Shown here: one piece after another, positions 1-7,973 of the stretch | Position numbering within the stretch: position 1 is the stretch's first letter | Layout of the letters: the number at the start of each line of letters is the position of its first letter | Assembly (NCBI RefSeq): GCF_902833225.1 | Contig: NZ_CADFEI010000013.1 | Coordinates: 1 to 64,000, forward strand | Length of the DNA stretch: 64,000 nucleotides | DNA from: Burkholderia sp. BCC1644 | GTDB lineage: Bacteria; Pseudomonadota; Gammaproteobacteria; Burkholderiales; Burkholderiaceae | Direction: 5' to 3' | Notes under the pieces: generated by a model | Databases searched by the model: none | What the model was told of the DNA's origin: nothing | What the model saw: the letters and a program-made list of their open reading frames with translations, nothing else | Translations under genes and position numbers: made by a program

Positions 1-11
1 TGCGCTCCCTC

Positions 12-761
12 TTACAGCACCTTGGCTTCGGTCTTCAGCTTCTCGACCAGCGTCTTCACGTCCGGCACCTTCACGCCGGCTGCGCGCTTCGGCGGCTCGA
101 CGACCTTCAGCGTCTTCAGACGCGGCGCGACGTCCACACCGAGGTCTTCCGGCTTCACGGTTTCCAGCGGCTTCTTCTTCGCCTTCATGATGTTCGGCAG
201 CGTCACGTAGCGCGGCTCGTTCAGGCGCAGGTCCGTGGTGATCACGGCCGGCAGCGACAGCGACAGCGTTTCCGCGCCGCCGTCGACTTCGCGTGCAACC
301 GTTGCCTTGCCGTCGGCCACCGTCACCTTCGACGCGAACGTCGCTTGCGGCAGGCCTGCCAGCGCGGCCAGCATCTGGCCGGTCTGGTTCGAATCGTCGT
401 CGATTGCCTGCTTGCCGAGGATCACCAGTTGCGGCTGCTCCTTGTCGACCAGCGCCTTCAGGATCTTCGCGACGGCCAGCGGCTCGACGCTGTCGGTCGA
501 TTCGACGAGGATCGCGCGATCCGCGCCGATCGCCAGCGCCGTACGCAGCGTTTCCTGCGCCTGCGTGACGCCCACCGACACGACGATCACTTCGGTCGCG
601 ACGCCCGCTTCCTTCAGGCGCACGGCTTCTTCAACGGCGATTTCGTCGAACGGGTTCATCGACATCTTCACGTTCGCGATGTCGACACCGGATTGATCGG
701 ACTTCACGCCGACCTTCACGTTCGCGTCGACCACGCGCTTGACGGGTACGAGAATCTTCAT
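12..761 (-). CDS. etfB: Electron transfer flavoprotein beta subunit
   Basis: 249 residues, the usual EtfB length, beginning MKILVPVKRVVD. It forms a heterodimer with EtfA and carries electrons from acyl-CoA dehydrogenases to ETF:ubiquinone oxidoreductase; the beta subunit binds AMP. The conserved C-terminal ETF-beta segment VAREVDGG...TTDLRLNEPRYVTLPNIMKA is present. The ATG at 761 follows GAAGGAAA at good spacing; longer in-frame readings run into the upstream gene and are not the start. It lies 20 bases downstream of an acyl-CoA dehydrogenase on the same strand. GAGGGAG just after the stop, at the window edge, looks like the ribosome site of a next gene, presumably etfA. Identity is firm; pairing with this dehydrogenase is inferred from context. 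Confidence 0.96.
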   Translation of the reverse strand: MKILVPVKRVVDANVKVGVKSDQSGVDIANVKMSMNPFDEIAVEEAVRLKEAGVATEVIVVSVGVTQAQETLRTALAIGADRAILVESTDSVEPLAVAKILKALVDKEQPQLVILGKQAIDDDSNQTGQMLAALAGLPQATFASKVTVADGKATVAREVDGGAETLSLSLPAVITTDLRLNEPRYVTLPNIMKAKKKPLETVKPEDLGVDVAPRLKTLKVVEPPKRAAGVKVPDVKTLVEKLKTEAKVL

Positions 762-781
762 GAAAAGGTTTCCTTCGGAAA

Positions 782-1954
782 TCAGTAGGAACGGGGCAGT
801 TGCAGCACGTGCTCGGCCACGTGCCCCAGAATCATGTTGGTGGAAATCGGTGCGACCTGATACAGGCGCGTTTCGCGGAATTTGCGTTCGACGTCGTATT
901 CGCATGCGAAACCGAAACCGCCGTGCGTCTGCAGGCAGGCGTTCGCCGCTTCCCAGCTGGCCTTCGCGGCCAGGTACTTGGCCATGTTGGCCTCGACGCC
1001 CGCGTTCTGGCGCGCGTCGATCTTCTCGCACGCACGCCAGCGCATCAGGTTCGCGGCTTCCAGCTCGATGAACGATTCGGCCAGCGGAAACTGGATCCCC
1101 TGGTTCTGCCCGATCGGGCGGCCGAACACCTTGCGCTCGACCGCATAGTCGCGGGCCTTCTCCAGGAACCAGTAACCGTCGCCGATGCACTCGGCCGCGA
1201 TCAGCGTGCGCTCGGCGTTCAGGCCGTCGAAGATCACCTTCAGCCCCTTGCCCTCGGTGCCGAGCAACGCGTCTTCCGGCAGTTCGAGATTGTCGAAAAA
1301 CAGCTCGTTCGTCTCGTGGTTGACCATGTTGAGGATCGGACGCACGGTGAGGCCGTTGCCGATCGCCTTGTCCAGCTCGACGATGAAACACGACAGGCCG
1401 TCGCTCTTCTTCTGCACCTGGTCGAGCGGCGTGGTACGCGCGAGCAGGATCAGCAGGTCGCTGTGCTGCACGCGCGAGATCCACACCTTCTGGCCGTTGA
1501 TGACCCAGCGGCCGTCCTTCTTCACCGCGGTGGTCTTGAGCTTGGTGGTATCGCTGCCGGTGGTGGGCTCGGTCACGCCCATCGACTGCACGCGCAGCTC
1601 GCCGGACGCGATGCGCGGCAGGTAGCGCTGCTTCTGCGCTTCGGTGCCGCTGAACACGATGGTGTTCATCACGTACATCTGGCCGTGGCACGCACCCGAA
1701 TTGCCGCCGGAGCGGTTGATCTCTTCCATGATGACCGACGCTTCCGCCATCGACAGGCCGGGGCCGTCGTATTCCTGCGGAATCAGCGCGGCCAGCCAGC
1801 CGGCCTGCGTAAGCGCGGTGACGAACGCCTCGGGATACCCGCGCTCCTCGTCGATCTTGCGGTGGTATTCGGCCGGAAACTGGCTGCAGAGGCCGCGCAC
1901 GGCATCGCGAATTTCCTGGTACTGGTCGGGGGCGGAAAAAATGGAGGCGCTCAT
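782..1954 (-). CDS. Acyl-CoA dehydrogenase
   Basis: 390 residues with the three-part acyl-CoA dehydrogenase fold. Signature segments are GVTEPTTGSDTTKL in the middle domain and QTHGGFGFACEYDVER near the C-terminus. It oxidises an acyl-CoA to the 2-enoyl-CoA, passing electrons to ETF. The glutamate found near the C-terminus of medium-chain enzymes is absent (LYQVAPIST instead of a YEG-type sequence). A glutamate occurs in the GLNAER segment, where isovaleryl-CoA-type enzymes keep their base (family knowledge), so a short or branched substrate is likely. The ATG at 1954 is preferred because ACAGGATTC precedes it; an upstream in-frame ATG at 1990 has no ribosome site. It heads the operon with etfB, divergent from the LysR gene. 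Confidence 0.93.
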   Translation of the reverse strand: MSASIFSAPDQYQEIRDAVRGLCSQFPAEYHRKIDEERGYPEAFVTALTQAGWLAALIPQEYDGPGLSMAEASVIMEEINRSGGNSGACHGQMYVMNTIVFSGTEAQKQRYLPRIASGELRVQSMGVTEPTTGSDTTKLKTTAVKKDGRWVINGQKVWISRVQHSDLLILLARTTPLDQVQKKSDGLSCFIVELDKAIGNGLTVRPILNMVNHETNELFFDNLELPEDALLGTEGKGLKVIFDGLNAERTLIAAECIGDGYWFLEKARDYAVERKVFGRPIGQNQGIQFPLAESFIELEAANLMRWRACEKIDARQNAGVEANMAKYLAAKASWEAANACLQTHGGFGFACEYDVERKFRETRLYQVAPISTNMILGHVAEHVLQLPRSY

Positions 1955-2012
1955 GAATCCTGTCTCGTTTTTGGCATCGGTTAGGTCCATAATAAGTTTT
2001 GATGGATTCGTT

Positions 2013-2029
2013 AAAAAATAGAATTTTTT
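2013..2029. promoter_or_regulatory. AT-rich perfect dyad between acd-etfB and lysR
   Basis: AAAAAAT-AGA-ATTTTTT, a perfect 7-3-7 inverted repeat in the 112-base divergent intergenic region, which is far more AT-rich than its surroundings. It lies where a LysR regulator or RNA polymerase would act on both promoters. It could be an operator or simply promoter UP-type sequence; it does not have the strict T-N11-A form. Confidence 0.4.
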
Positions 2030-2066
2030 GATCGATGTATCAGTTTTCGGTATCGAGGACCCTGCG

Positions 2067-2996
2067 ATGGATCTCAAGCAACTGCGCGCCTTCGTCACCG
2101 TGGCCGAGACCGGCAACGTCACGCGTGCGTCGACCCTGCTGAATCTCGTGCAGCCGGCCGTGTCGCGCCAGCTGCGCCTGCTCGAGGAGGACATGGGCAC
2201 CGAGCTGTTCGAGCGCGGCCGTCACGGCATGCAGCTCACGCCGTCGGGCAAGACGATGCTCGAATATGCGCGGCGCATCCTCAACGAGGTGGCACGCGCC
2301 AAGGCCGAGATTCAGCCTACCGACGGGCCGGTTGCCGGCATCGTCAGCATCGGCCTGCTGGCCAGCACGTCGGACCTGCTGGCCACGCGGCTGGCGAGCG
2401 AGGTGGCGCGACGTTACCCGCACATCCGCCTGCGGCTCACGATCGGTTACGCGGGGCACCTGCAGGACTGGCTCGAAGCCGGCGACGTGGATGCCGCGCT
2501 GCTGTACGGGCAGAAGGAAACGCCCGCGCTGCACGTCAAGGCGCTGATCGAGGAAAGCCTGTGGGCCGTGGCCGCGCCGTCGGCCGGGCTGTCGCGCAAG
2601 CTGCCGCTCGCGTTGTCGCGCGTGGCGAGCGAGCCGTTCATCCTGCCGTCCGCGCCGCAGGGCCTGCGCGCGGCGATCGAGCACGCGGCGGCCGAGGCCG
2701 ACGTGACGCTGCGGGTCGTCACCGAAACCAATGCGCTGAGCGTGCAGAAGGACCTGGTCGCGCAAGGCCACGGCTGGACGATCCTGCCGGCCGTCGGCGT
2801 CACACGGGAAGTCGAGCAGGGCACGCTGAGCGCGGCGCCGCTTGCGGCCCCGGGCATCAAGCGCACGATCGTGCTGGCCGCGCCCAGCAGCCGGCAGGCC
2901 ACGGCGCCGGTGCGGTGCGTGGTGGGCGTGCTGCTCGACTGCGTGAAGGCCACGTTCGACGAGGGCCACTGGCCCGATGCGCGCTGGCTGGGCTAG
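2067..2996 (+). CDS. LysR-family transcriptional regulator
   Basis: 309 residues. The N-terminal winged helix-turn-helix (about 1-60: MDLKQLRAFVTVAETGNVTR, then LVQPAVSRQLRLLEE) is followed by a LysR substrate-binding domain from about residue 90. The ATG at 2067 follows GAGGAC at 2055-2060. It is divergent from the acyl-CoA dehydrogenase-etfB operon across a 112-base region with an AT-rich dyad, so it probably regulates that operon and itself (inference from the usual LysR arrangement). The effector cannot be read from sequence. A stem-loop follows the stop. Confidence 0.93.
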   Translation: MDLKQLRAFVTVAETGNVTRASTLLNLVQPAVSRQLRLLEEDMGTELFERGRHGMQLTPSGKTMLEYARRILNEVARAKAEIQPTDGPVAGIVSIGLLASTSDLLATRLASEVARRYPHIRLRLTIGYAGHLQDWLEAGDVDAALLYGQKETPALHVKALIEESLWAVAAPSAGLSRKLPLALSRVASEPFILPSAPQGLRAAIEHAAAEADVTLRVVTETNALSVQKDLVAQGHGWTILPAVGVTREVEQGTLSAAPLAAPGIKRTIVLAAPSSRQATAPVRCVVGVLLDCVKATFDEGHWPDARWLG

Positions 2997-3006
2997 GGGC
3001 CGCGCA

Positions 3007-3031
3007 TGCCCGTTATTGACGTGAACGGGCA
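3007..3031. terminator. Stem-loop between convergent genes
   Basis: TGCCCGTT and AACGGGCA form an 8-base-pair stem around a 9-base loop, 10 bases after the lysR stop and 20 bases before the end of the convergent ligase gene. There is no T-run on either strand, so it is a candidate two-way terminator or 3'-end stabiliser. Confidence 0.5.
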
Positions 3032-3050
3032 CGGGGAAGAAGGGTACGAA

Positions 3051-4547
3051 CTAGAGCCGCTCCTGCAATTGCCGCCTCATGAGCTTGCCATTGCTGTTGA
3101 ACGGCAGTTTGTCGATGGGGATGAAACGCGCGGGATGCTTGTAGGGCGCGAGTTGCTCGCGCAAATACCGGCGCAACGCGGTTTCGTCCAGCGCGCGGGC
3201 GGCATCGAGCTCGACGAACGCGACGACGGCCTCGTTGCCGTCCGCTTGCTTCTGGCCGACGACGGCCGAGTTCAGGATGCCCGGAAAGCGGTTGAGCGCC
3301 TGCTCCACTTCGCCCGGATACACGTTGAATCCGGAGCGGATGATCATCTCCTTGAGCCGCCCGACGATGAACAGCGCGCCGTCGTCATGCAGCTCGCCCA
3401 GGTCGCCCGATGCGTACCAGCCGCCTTCGCGCATCACGTCGGCGGTGGCCTGCGGGTCGCGGAAATAGCCGGGCATCAGGCCCGTGCCGCGCAGCCAGAT
3501 CTCGCCGCGCGCGCCGGCGGGCAGCGCCTGGCCGGTGGCGGGATCGACAATGCGCAACTCCGCGCCCGGGAAGGCGTAGCCCGCGCTGGTGTCGCCGCGC
3601 GTTTCGCCGAGGCGGGTGGCGTGCAGCGAGCCCGCGTATTCCGACAGGCCGTAACCGTGATGCAGCGTCTGCGCGAACAACGCCTCGACCTGCTGCTTGA
3701 GCGCCAGGTCGAGCGGCCCGGCTCCGGCGTAGAGATAGCGCAGGCAGGGCGCCTCGGGACGGACGATGCCTTGCTCCGCGCAATATCGCAGCAGCCGGGA
3801 GAACAGCATCGGCGGCCCCTGCACCTGGCTCACGCGCCGGTGTGCCAGCGCGTCGAACAACTCCGCCGGTTCGAACTGTGGCCGCATTTCCAGTGCCGCG
3901 CCCGCGTGCAGCGATGCCAGTAGCACCGTGCCGAGGCCGAAGATGTGCGTCATCGGCGCATACGCGTAGACGCGGTCGTCGGGGCCGAGCGCGCGCGACT
4001 CGGCCGACACGCGTGCGAAATGCAGCACACCGCGGTGGGTCATCATCACGCCCTTGGGCGCGCCGGTGGTCCCGGACGTGAAGATGACGGCCGCCACGTC
4101 GCTGGCCAACGGTTCCGGCTCGACTCGCGCCGCGGTATGCACGGCACTGCGCGCGAGGCCGTTCACGCATGACGGGCGGGCGTCGTGCCGCGCCGCATGC
4201 GCGCCGGCCGCCGGCGAAACGCCCGACGTGAAGTACAGCACGCGCGCATCGGCCTTGCCCGCGAACGCGTCGACTTCGCCCGGCGCCATGCGCGCATTGA
4301 CGCCGCACGACCACGCACCGACGCGGCTGCACGCGATCAGCAGCGCGGCATGTTCGGCGCAGTTCTCGGCCACGACCAGCACGCGGTCGCCGCTGCGTAC
4401 GCCGTCGTCCCGCAGTTCGCGTTCGAGCGCATCGGCCAGCGCGCCGACGTCCGCATAGCTCAGGCTGCGATCGGGGAGATGGATGAACGGGCGCGCGGGG
4501 GCCTCGGACAGCCAGCGATCCAGCAGTTCATGAATGCGTGCGGTCAT
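3051..4547 (-). CDS. AMP-forming acyl-CoA synthetase/ligase
   Basis: 498 residues of the ANL superfamily. The phosphate-binding loop IFTSGTTGAPKGV lies at about residues 154-166. The A8 hinge region GRLKEMIIRSGFNVYPGEVE and the C-terminal lysine segment (LPFNSNGKLMRR) are present. It should activate a carboxylic acid to its CoA thioester with ATP. The substrate is not evident; neighbouring acyl-CoA dehydrogenases and CoA-transferases suggest a short, branched or aromatic acid. The ATG at 4547 has GAGGAGC upstream. A nitroreductase gene lies 51 bases upstream on the same strand and may share its transcript. Confidence 0.92.
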   Translation of the reverse strand: MTARIHELLDRWLSEAPARPFIHLPDRSLSYADVGALADALERELRDDGVRSGDRVLVVAENCAEHAALLIACSRVGAWSCGVNARMAPGEVDAFAGKADARVLYFTSGVSPAAGAHAARHDARPSCVNGLARSAVHTAARVEPEPLASDVAAVIFTSGTTGAPKGVMMTHRGVLHFARVSAESRALGPDDRVYAYAPMTHIFGLGTVLLASLHAGAALEMRPQFEPAELFDALAHRRVSQVQGPPMLFSRLLRYCAEQGIVRPEAPCLRYLYAGAGPLDLALKQQVEALFAQTLHHGYGLSEYAGSLHATRLGETRGDTSAGYAFPGAELRIVDPATGQALPAGARGEIWLRGTGLMPGYFRDPQATADVMREGGWYASGDLGELHDDGALFIVGRLKEMIIRSGFNVYPGEVEQALNRFPGILNSAVVGQKQADGNEAVVAFVELDAARALDETALRRYLREQLAPYKHPARFIPIDKLPFNSNGKLMRRQLQERL

Positions 4548-4598
4548 GCTCGATGCTCCTCGTCCCTCACTGCGATACGCATGCGACGGCCGGCCGGC

Positions 4599-5285
4599 TC
4601 AGGCGAAGCGCACCAGGTCGTCCACGTCGGCACGCGTGGTGCGGAACTGGTTGACCGGATGCGCGTCTTCCGCGTAGCCGAACGAGATGCCGCAGATCAT
4701 GTGCTGCGTATCGGGAATGCCGAAATACTCGCGCACGAAGTGGGCATGACGCGCCAGCGCGCCCTGCGGCGTAGTCGCCACGCCGTGTGCATAGGCCGCG
4801 ATCAGGAACGACTGCACGAAGCCGCCGGCATCGACGAGCGCATACGGGCCGAGTTCCACCGGCACCGTGATGATCGCCACGTGCGGCGCGTCGAACATGC
4901 GGAAATTGCGGAATGCCTGCTCGGCGCTGCGCTCGCTGTCCTTCGGGCCGATACCCAGCGACGAATACAGCGCAATGCCCGCGCCGCGCCGGCGCTCGCC
5001 GTAAATGCCGTCGTAACGCGGCGGGAAGGGCAGGTCCGATTCGTTTTCCGGATGTTCGTTGACCCGCTGCATCAACGCCTGGCGAAAGCGTTCGGTGCTT
5101 TCGGGCGTTTCGGTGATGACCAGTTGCCACGGCTGCACGTTGCACCATGAAGCCGAGCGCCCCGCCATGCCGACGATGCTGCGGATCAGTTCGAGGTCCA
5201 GCGCCTGGTGCCGGTACGCGCGGCAGGTCGAACGGCCGCTCGTCAGGCGATCCAGTGCCGCGAGTTCGGGGATGGGGGATGTCAT
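4599..5285 (-). CDS. Nitroreductase-family flavoprotein
   Basis: 228 residues of the FMN-dependent nitroreductase fold. The N-terminal SGRSTCRAYRHQ and ASWCNVQPWQLVI segments are typical FMN-site sequence, and the C-terminal MICGISFGYAEDAHPVN matches the family's last strand and tail. It probably performs NAD(P)H-dependent reduction of a nitro or quinone-like substrate; the physiological substrate is unknown. The ATG at 5285 is preferred (AAGGA upstream); the longer in-frame reading to 5468 adds arginine-rich, non-homologous sequence. A 148-base gap separates it from the CoA-transferase operon upstream, so it may have its own promoter. Confidence 0.9.
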   Translation of the reverse strand: MTSPIPELAALDRLTSGRSTCRAYRHQALDLELIRSIVGMAGRSASWCNVQPWQLVITETPESTERFRQALMQRVNEHPENESDLPFPPRYDGIYGERRRGAGIALYSSLGIGPKDSERSAEQAFRNFRMFDAPHVAIITVPVELGPYALVDAGGFVQSFLIAAYAHGVATTPQGALARHAHFVREYFGIPDTQHMICGISFGYAEDAHPVNQFRTTRADVDDLVRFA

Positions 5286-5433
5286 GTCAGTAGCGTCCTT
5301 GCCAGTTGCCCGGCCCGCGCGCCTCGGCGGCGCGATGGGCACGAGCGGAAAACCGCGGGGGACACGCGCGACGATTGCGCCGGCGGCCGCAGGGCGGTGC
5401 GCGCGACGCTGTCGGCGGTCGTGTTCGCCCGCA

Positions 5434-6600
5434 TCAGATGAACGTACCCTGCGCGCGCAAGGCGTCAATGCGCGCGTCGGGAAGCCAGTCCTGCAGCGCG
5501 GCGATCGCGTTGTCGGTCGTCGGCGGCGCAGGCGGTTCGGGGTGTGCCGCGGGCGTGCGCGAAAAACGCGGGCCGGGTGCCGGATGCGTGACGCCGTCCA
5601 GATCGATGAACGTGCCGCGCGCCTTCACGTGCGGATGGTCGGGCGCTTCGTCGAAGTCGAGCACGGGCGCCACGCATACGTCGAGATGGCCGAGCCGTTG
5701 CGCCCACTCGTCGCGCGTGCGTTCCCTGAACTTCTCGGCGAGGATCTGCTTGGCTTCGGGCCATTGCGCGCGATCCATCTGCGCCTGCAGCCGCGGATGG
5801 TCCTGCAACCCGAGCTGTTCGAGCAGCAGCCGGTAGAACTTGCCCTCGATGGGGCCGACGCTGACGTACTTGCCGTCGGCGCACGCGTACACCTCGTAGA
5901 ACGGCGCGCCGGTGTCGAGCAGGTTCGTGCCGCGTGCCTTGTCGAGCATGCCGGCCGCATGCAGGCCCATCGTCACCGTCATGATCGAGGCCACGCCGTC
6001 GACCATCGCGGCGTCCACCACCTGACCCTGCCCGGAACCGCGCGCTTCGAGGATGCCCGCGAGCAGCCCGAAGGCCAGGTACAGCGAGCCACCCGCATAG
6101 TCGCCCAGCACGTTGAGCGGCGGCGTCGGCGCCTGCCCGGCGCGGCCCATCGCATGCAGCGCGCCGGTGATCGAGATGTAGTTCAGATCGTGCCCGGCCA
6201 CCTGCGACAGCGGGCCGTCCTGCCCCCAGCCGGTCACGCGGCCGTAGACGAGGCGCGGGTTGCGCGCGAGGCACGGTACGGGGCCGAGACCGAGGCGCTC
6301 CATCACGCCGGGGCGAAAGCCCTCGATCAGGCCGTCGGCTCGCTCGATCAGTTCGAGCACCATTTCGACCGCGGCGGGATCTTTCAGGTCGACGCGCACG
6401 GACTTGCGATTGCGCAGGCCCAGGTCGAATTCGACGGGGCGCGGCGCGCCGAGCCCCGAAGGTTCCTTGCGGTCCACGCGGATGACGGTCGCGCCCAGGT
6501 CGGCCAGGAACATCGCGGCCAGCGGCCCGGGGCCGATGCCCGCGATCTCGACGATCCGGATGCCCGCGAGCGGGCCGCGACGGGGTGGCACGGCTGGCAT
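5434..6600 (-). CDS. Class III CoA-transferase, alpha-methylacyl-CoA racemase type
   Basis: 388 residues of the CaiB/BaiF family. Both residues used by AMACR-type racemases are visible: His in AGHDLNYIS and Asp in LGDYAGGSLYLAFG. The N-terminus GIRIVEIAGIGPGPLAAMFL is also AMACR-like. It may epimerise a 2-methylacyl-CoA or transfer CoA. It starts 2 bases after the stop of the second CaiB-type gene, so the two are translationally coupled, with GGGAG before the ATG at 6600. It is the last gene of the operon starting at 10546. A broken paralogue lies at 28702-29339. The choice between racemase and transferase is unresolved. Confidence 0.88.
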   Translation of the reverse strand: MPAVPPRRGPLAGIRIVEIAGIGPGPLAAMFLADLGATVIRVDRKEPSGLGAPRPVEFDLGLRNRKSVRVDLKDPAAVEMVLELIERADGLIEGFRPGVMERLGLGPVPCLARNPRLVYGRVTGWGQDGPLSQVAGHDLNYISITGALHAMGRAGQAPTPPLNVLGDYAGGSLYLAFGLLAGILEARGSGQGQVVDAAMVDGVASIMTVTMGLHAAGMLDKARGTNLLDTGAPFYEVYACADGKYVSVGPIEGKFYRLLLEQLGLQDHPRLQAQMDRAQWPEAKQILAEKFRERTRDEWAQRLGHLDVCVAPVLDFDEAPDHPHVKARGTFIDLDGVTHPAPGPRFSRTPAAHPEPPAPPTTDNAIAALQDWLPDARIDALRAQGTFI

Positions 6601-6602
6601 GG

Positions 6603-7841
6603 TCAGATCACTCCCTGTTCGCGCAGTTGCTGCAGGCGATCCTCGGACAGCTTGAGCAGCCCCCGATAGATCTCGTCGTTGGCGGCGCCGAGTTCCTGCG
6701 CCGGCTGGTCGAACTGCACGGGCGTCTGCGACAGCTTGATCGGCAGGCCCATGCCCATCGCGTCGACGTCGGCCAGCCCCGGGTGCTCCAGCTTCACCAC
6801 CGCGCCGCGCGCCTGCAGCACCGGGTCCTTCAGCACGTCGAGCGGCGAGCGCACGGCCGCGGCCGGCACGCCACGTCGAACCTGCAGTTCGGCGATGACT
6901 TCCTCGGTGCTGCGACAGCTCGTCCAGTCCTCGATGATCGCGTTGATCTCGGCCGCATGCTTCATGCGCGGGCCGCGCGTTGCGTAGCGCGGGTCGGTGA
7001 CGATCTCCGGCCGGCCCACGGCTTCCATCAGGTTCTGGAACCAGTCGGGCTGGAACGCGACCATCGCCACGTGGCCGTCGCGCGTGCCGTAGACGCCGAA
7101 CGGCACCAGCCGGTCCTGGAAATTGCCCGAGCGCTTCGAGTAACCGTGCTTCAGGAACACGTCGAAATGCTCCTCGGCCACCAGCGACGACAGGCAGTCG
7201 AGCATCGACACCTGCACCGACTGGCCCACGCCGGTGCGGCCACGGTGAATCAGCGCGGCGAGGATGCCGTTGACGGCGTACAGCGGCGTGATCAGGTCGG
7301 CGATCGGCAGGCCCGAGCGGGTCGGCGGGCCGTCGGCGAAACCGGTCACGTCCATGATCCCCGATAGCGCCTGGACGATGATGTCCATGCCCTTCAGGTT
7401 CTTGTACGGGCTCGGTTCGCCGAACGCCTTGATCGACGCATAGACGATCCGCGGATTCACCTGGCGCACGCTCTCGTAATCCACGCCCAGGCGCGCCGTC
7501 ACGCCCTCGCTGGCGTTTTCGATGACGACGTCGGATTCCTTGACCAGTTCCATGAACAGCGCCTTGCCCTGTTCCGATTTCAGGTCGAGCGTGATGCTTT
7601 TCTTGTTGCGTGCGCGGTTGAGGATGGTCAGCGACACCTCGTCGTCGCCCTTGACGCCGAAGTGGACGCCGTCCTTGCCGACATAGGGGGGATTGTTGCG
7701 CGCGATGTCGCCGCCGCCCGGCGATTCGACGCGGATCACTTCGGCACCCATGCCACCCAGCAGCAGCGATCCGTACGGGCCGGCCAGGGCCACGGTCAGA
7801 TCGAGCACTCGGATACCTTCCAACGGTCTTGCAGCTGACAT
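6603..7841 (-). CDS. Class III (CaiB/BaiF, formyl-CoA transferase-like) CoA-transferase
   Basis: 412 residues. GIRVLDLTVALAGPYGSLLL begins the family fold. The aspartate that forms the acyl anhydride in formyl-CoA transferase fits GLPIADLITPLYAVNG at about residue 178. It moves CoA between carboxylic acids, commonly from succinyl-CoA or acetyl-CoA. CAGGAGAC precedes the ATG at 7841. In an operon that also has MaoC hydratase and CitE-like lyase, it is the natural activating enzyme, similar in role to the CaiB-type itaconate CoA-transferase of Pseudomonas (inference from gene neighbourhood). Confidence 0.9.
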   Translation of the reverse strand: MSAARPLEGIRVLDLTVALAGPYGSLLLGGMGAEVIRVESPGGGDIARNNPPYVGKDGVHFGVKGDDEVSLTILNRARNKKSITLDLKSEQGKALFMELVKESDVVIENASEGVTARLGVDYESVRQVNPRIVYASIKAFGEPSPYKNLKGMDIIVQALSGIMDVTGFADGPPTRSGLPIADLITPLYAVNGILAALIHRGRTGVGQSVQVSMLDCLSSLVAEEHFDVFLKHGYSKRSGNFQDRLVPFGVYGTRDGHVAMVAFQPDWFQNLMEAVGRPEIVTDPRYATRGPRMKHAAEINAIIEDWTSCRSTEEVIAELQVRRGVPAAAVRSPLDVLKDPVLQARGAVVKLEHPGLADVDAMGMGLPIKLSQTPVQFDQPAQELGAANDEIYRGLLKLSEDRLQQLREQGVI

Positions 7842-7930
7842 GCTTGTCTCCTGAAACTGGCCTGCGGCCGGTGCGCGGCCCGAATGCGCCGGGCGCGGCC
7901 CGCAGACAGTTCTTTATGCCTGTTCGATGC

Positions 7931-7960
7931 CCGACGCTTCCCGGACCGGGAAAACGTCGG
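7931..7960. terminator. Intercistronic stem-loop after the second acyl-CoA dehydrogenase
   Basis: CCGACG-c-TTCCCG-gac-CGGGAA-aa-CGTCGG: two stacked 6-bp stems with a small internal loop, 14 bases after the dehydrogenase stop on the minus strand and 90 bases before the CoA-transferase start. No T-run follows. It may partially terminate or protect the upstream message, setting different levels of the two operon halves. Confidence 0.45.
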
Positions 7961-7973
7961 CGGATTACCGGAT

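Noticed and set aside
12..1691. 559-codon minus-strand frame that would fuse an arginine-rich protein to EtfB
   Set aside because: Only the last 249 codons are homologous; a clear ribosome site and ATG at 761 start EtfB. The remainder is an alternative frame of the acyl-CoA dehydrogenase.
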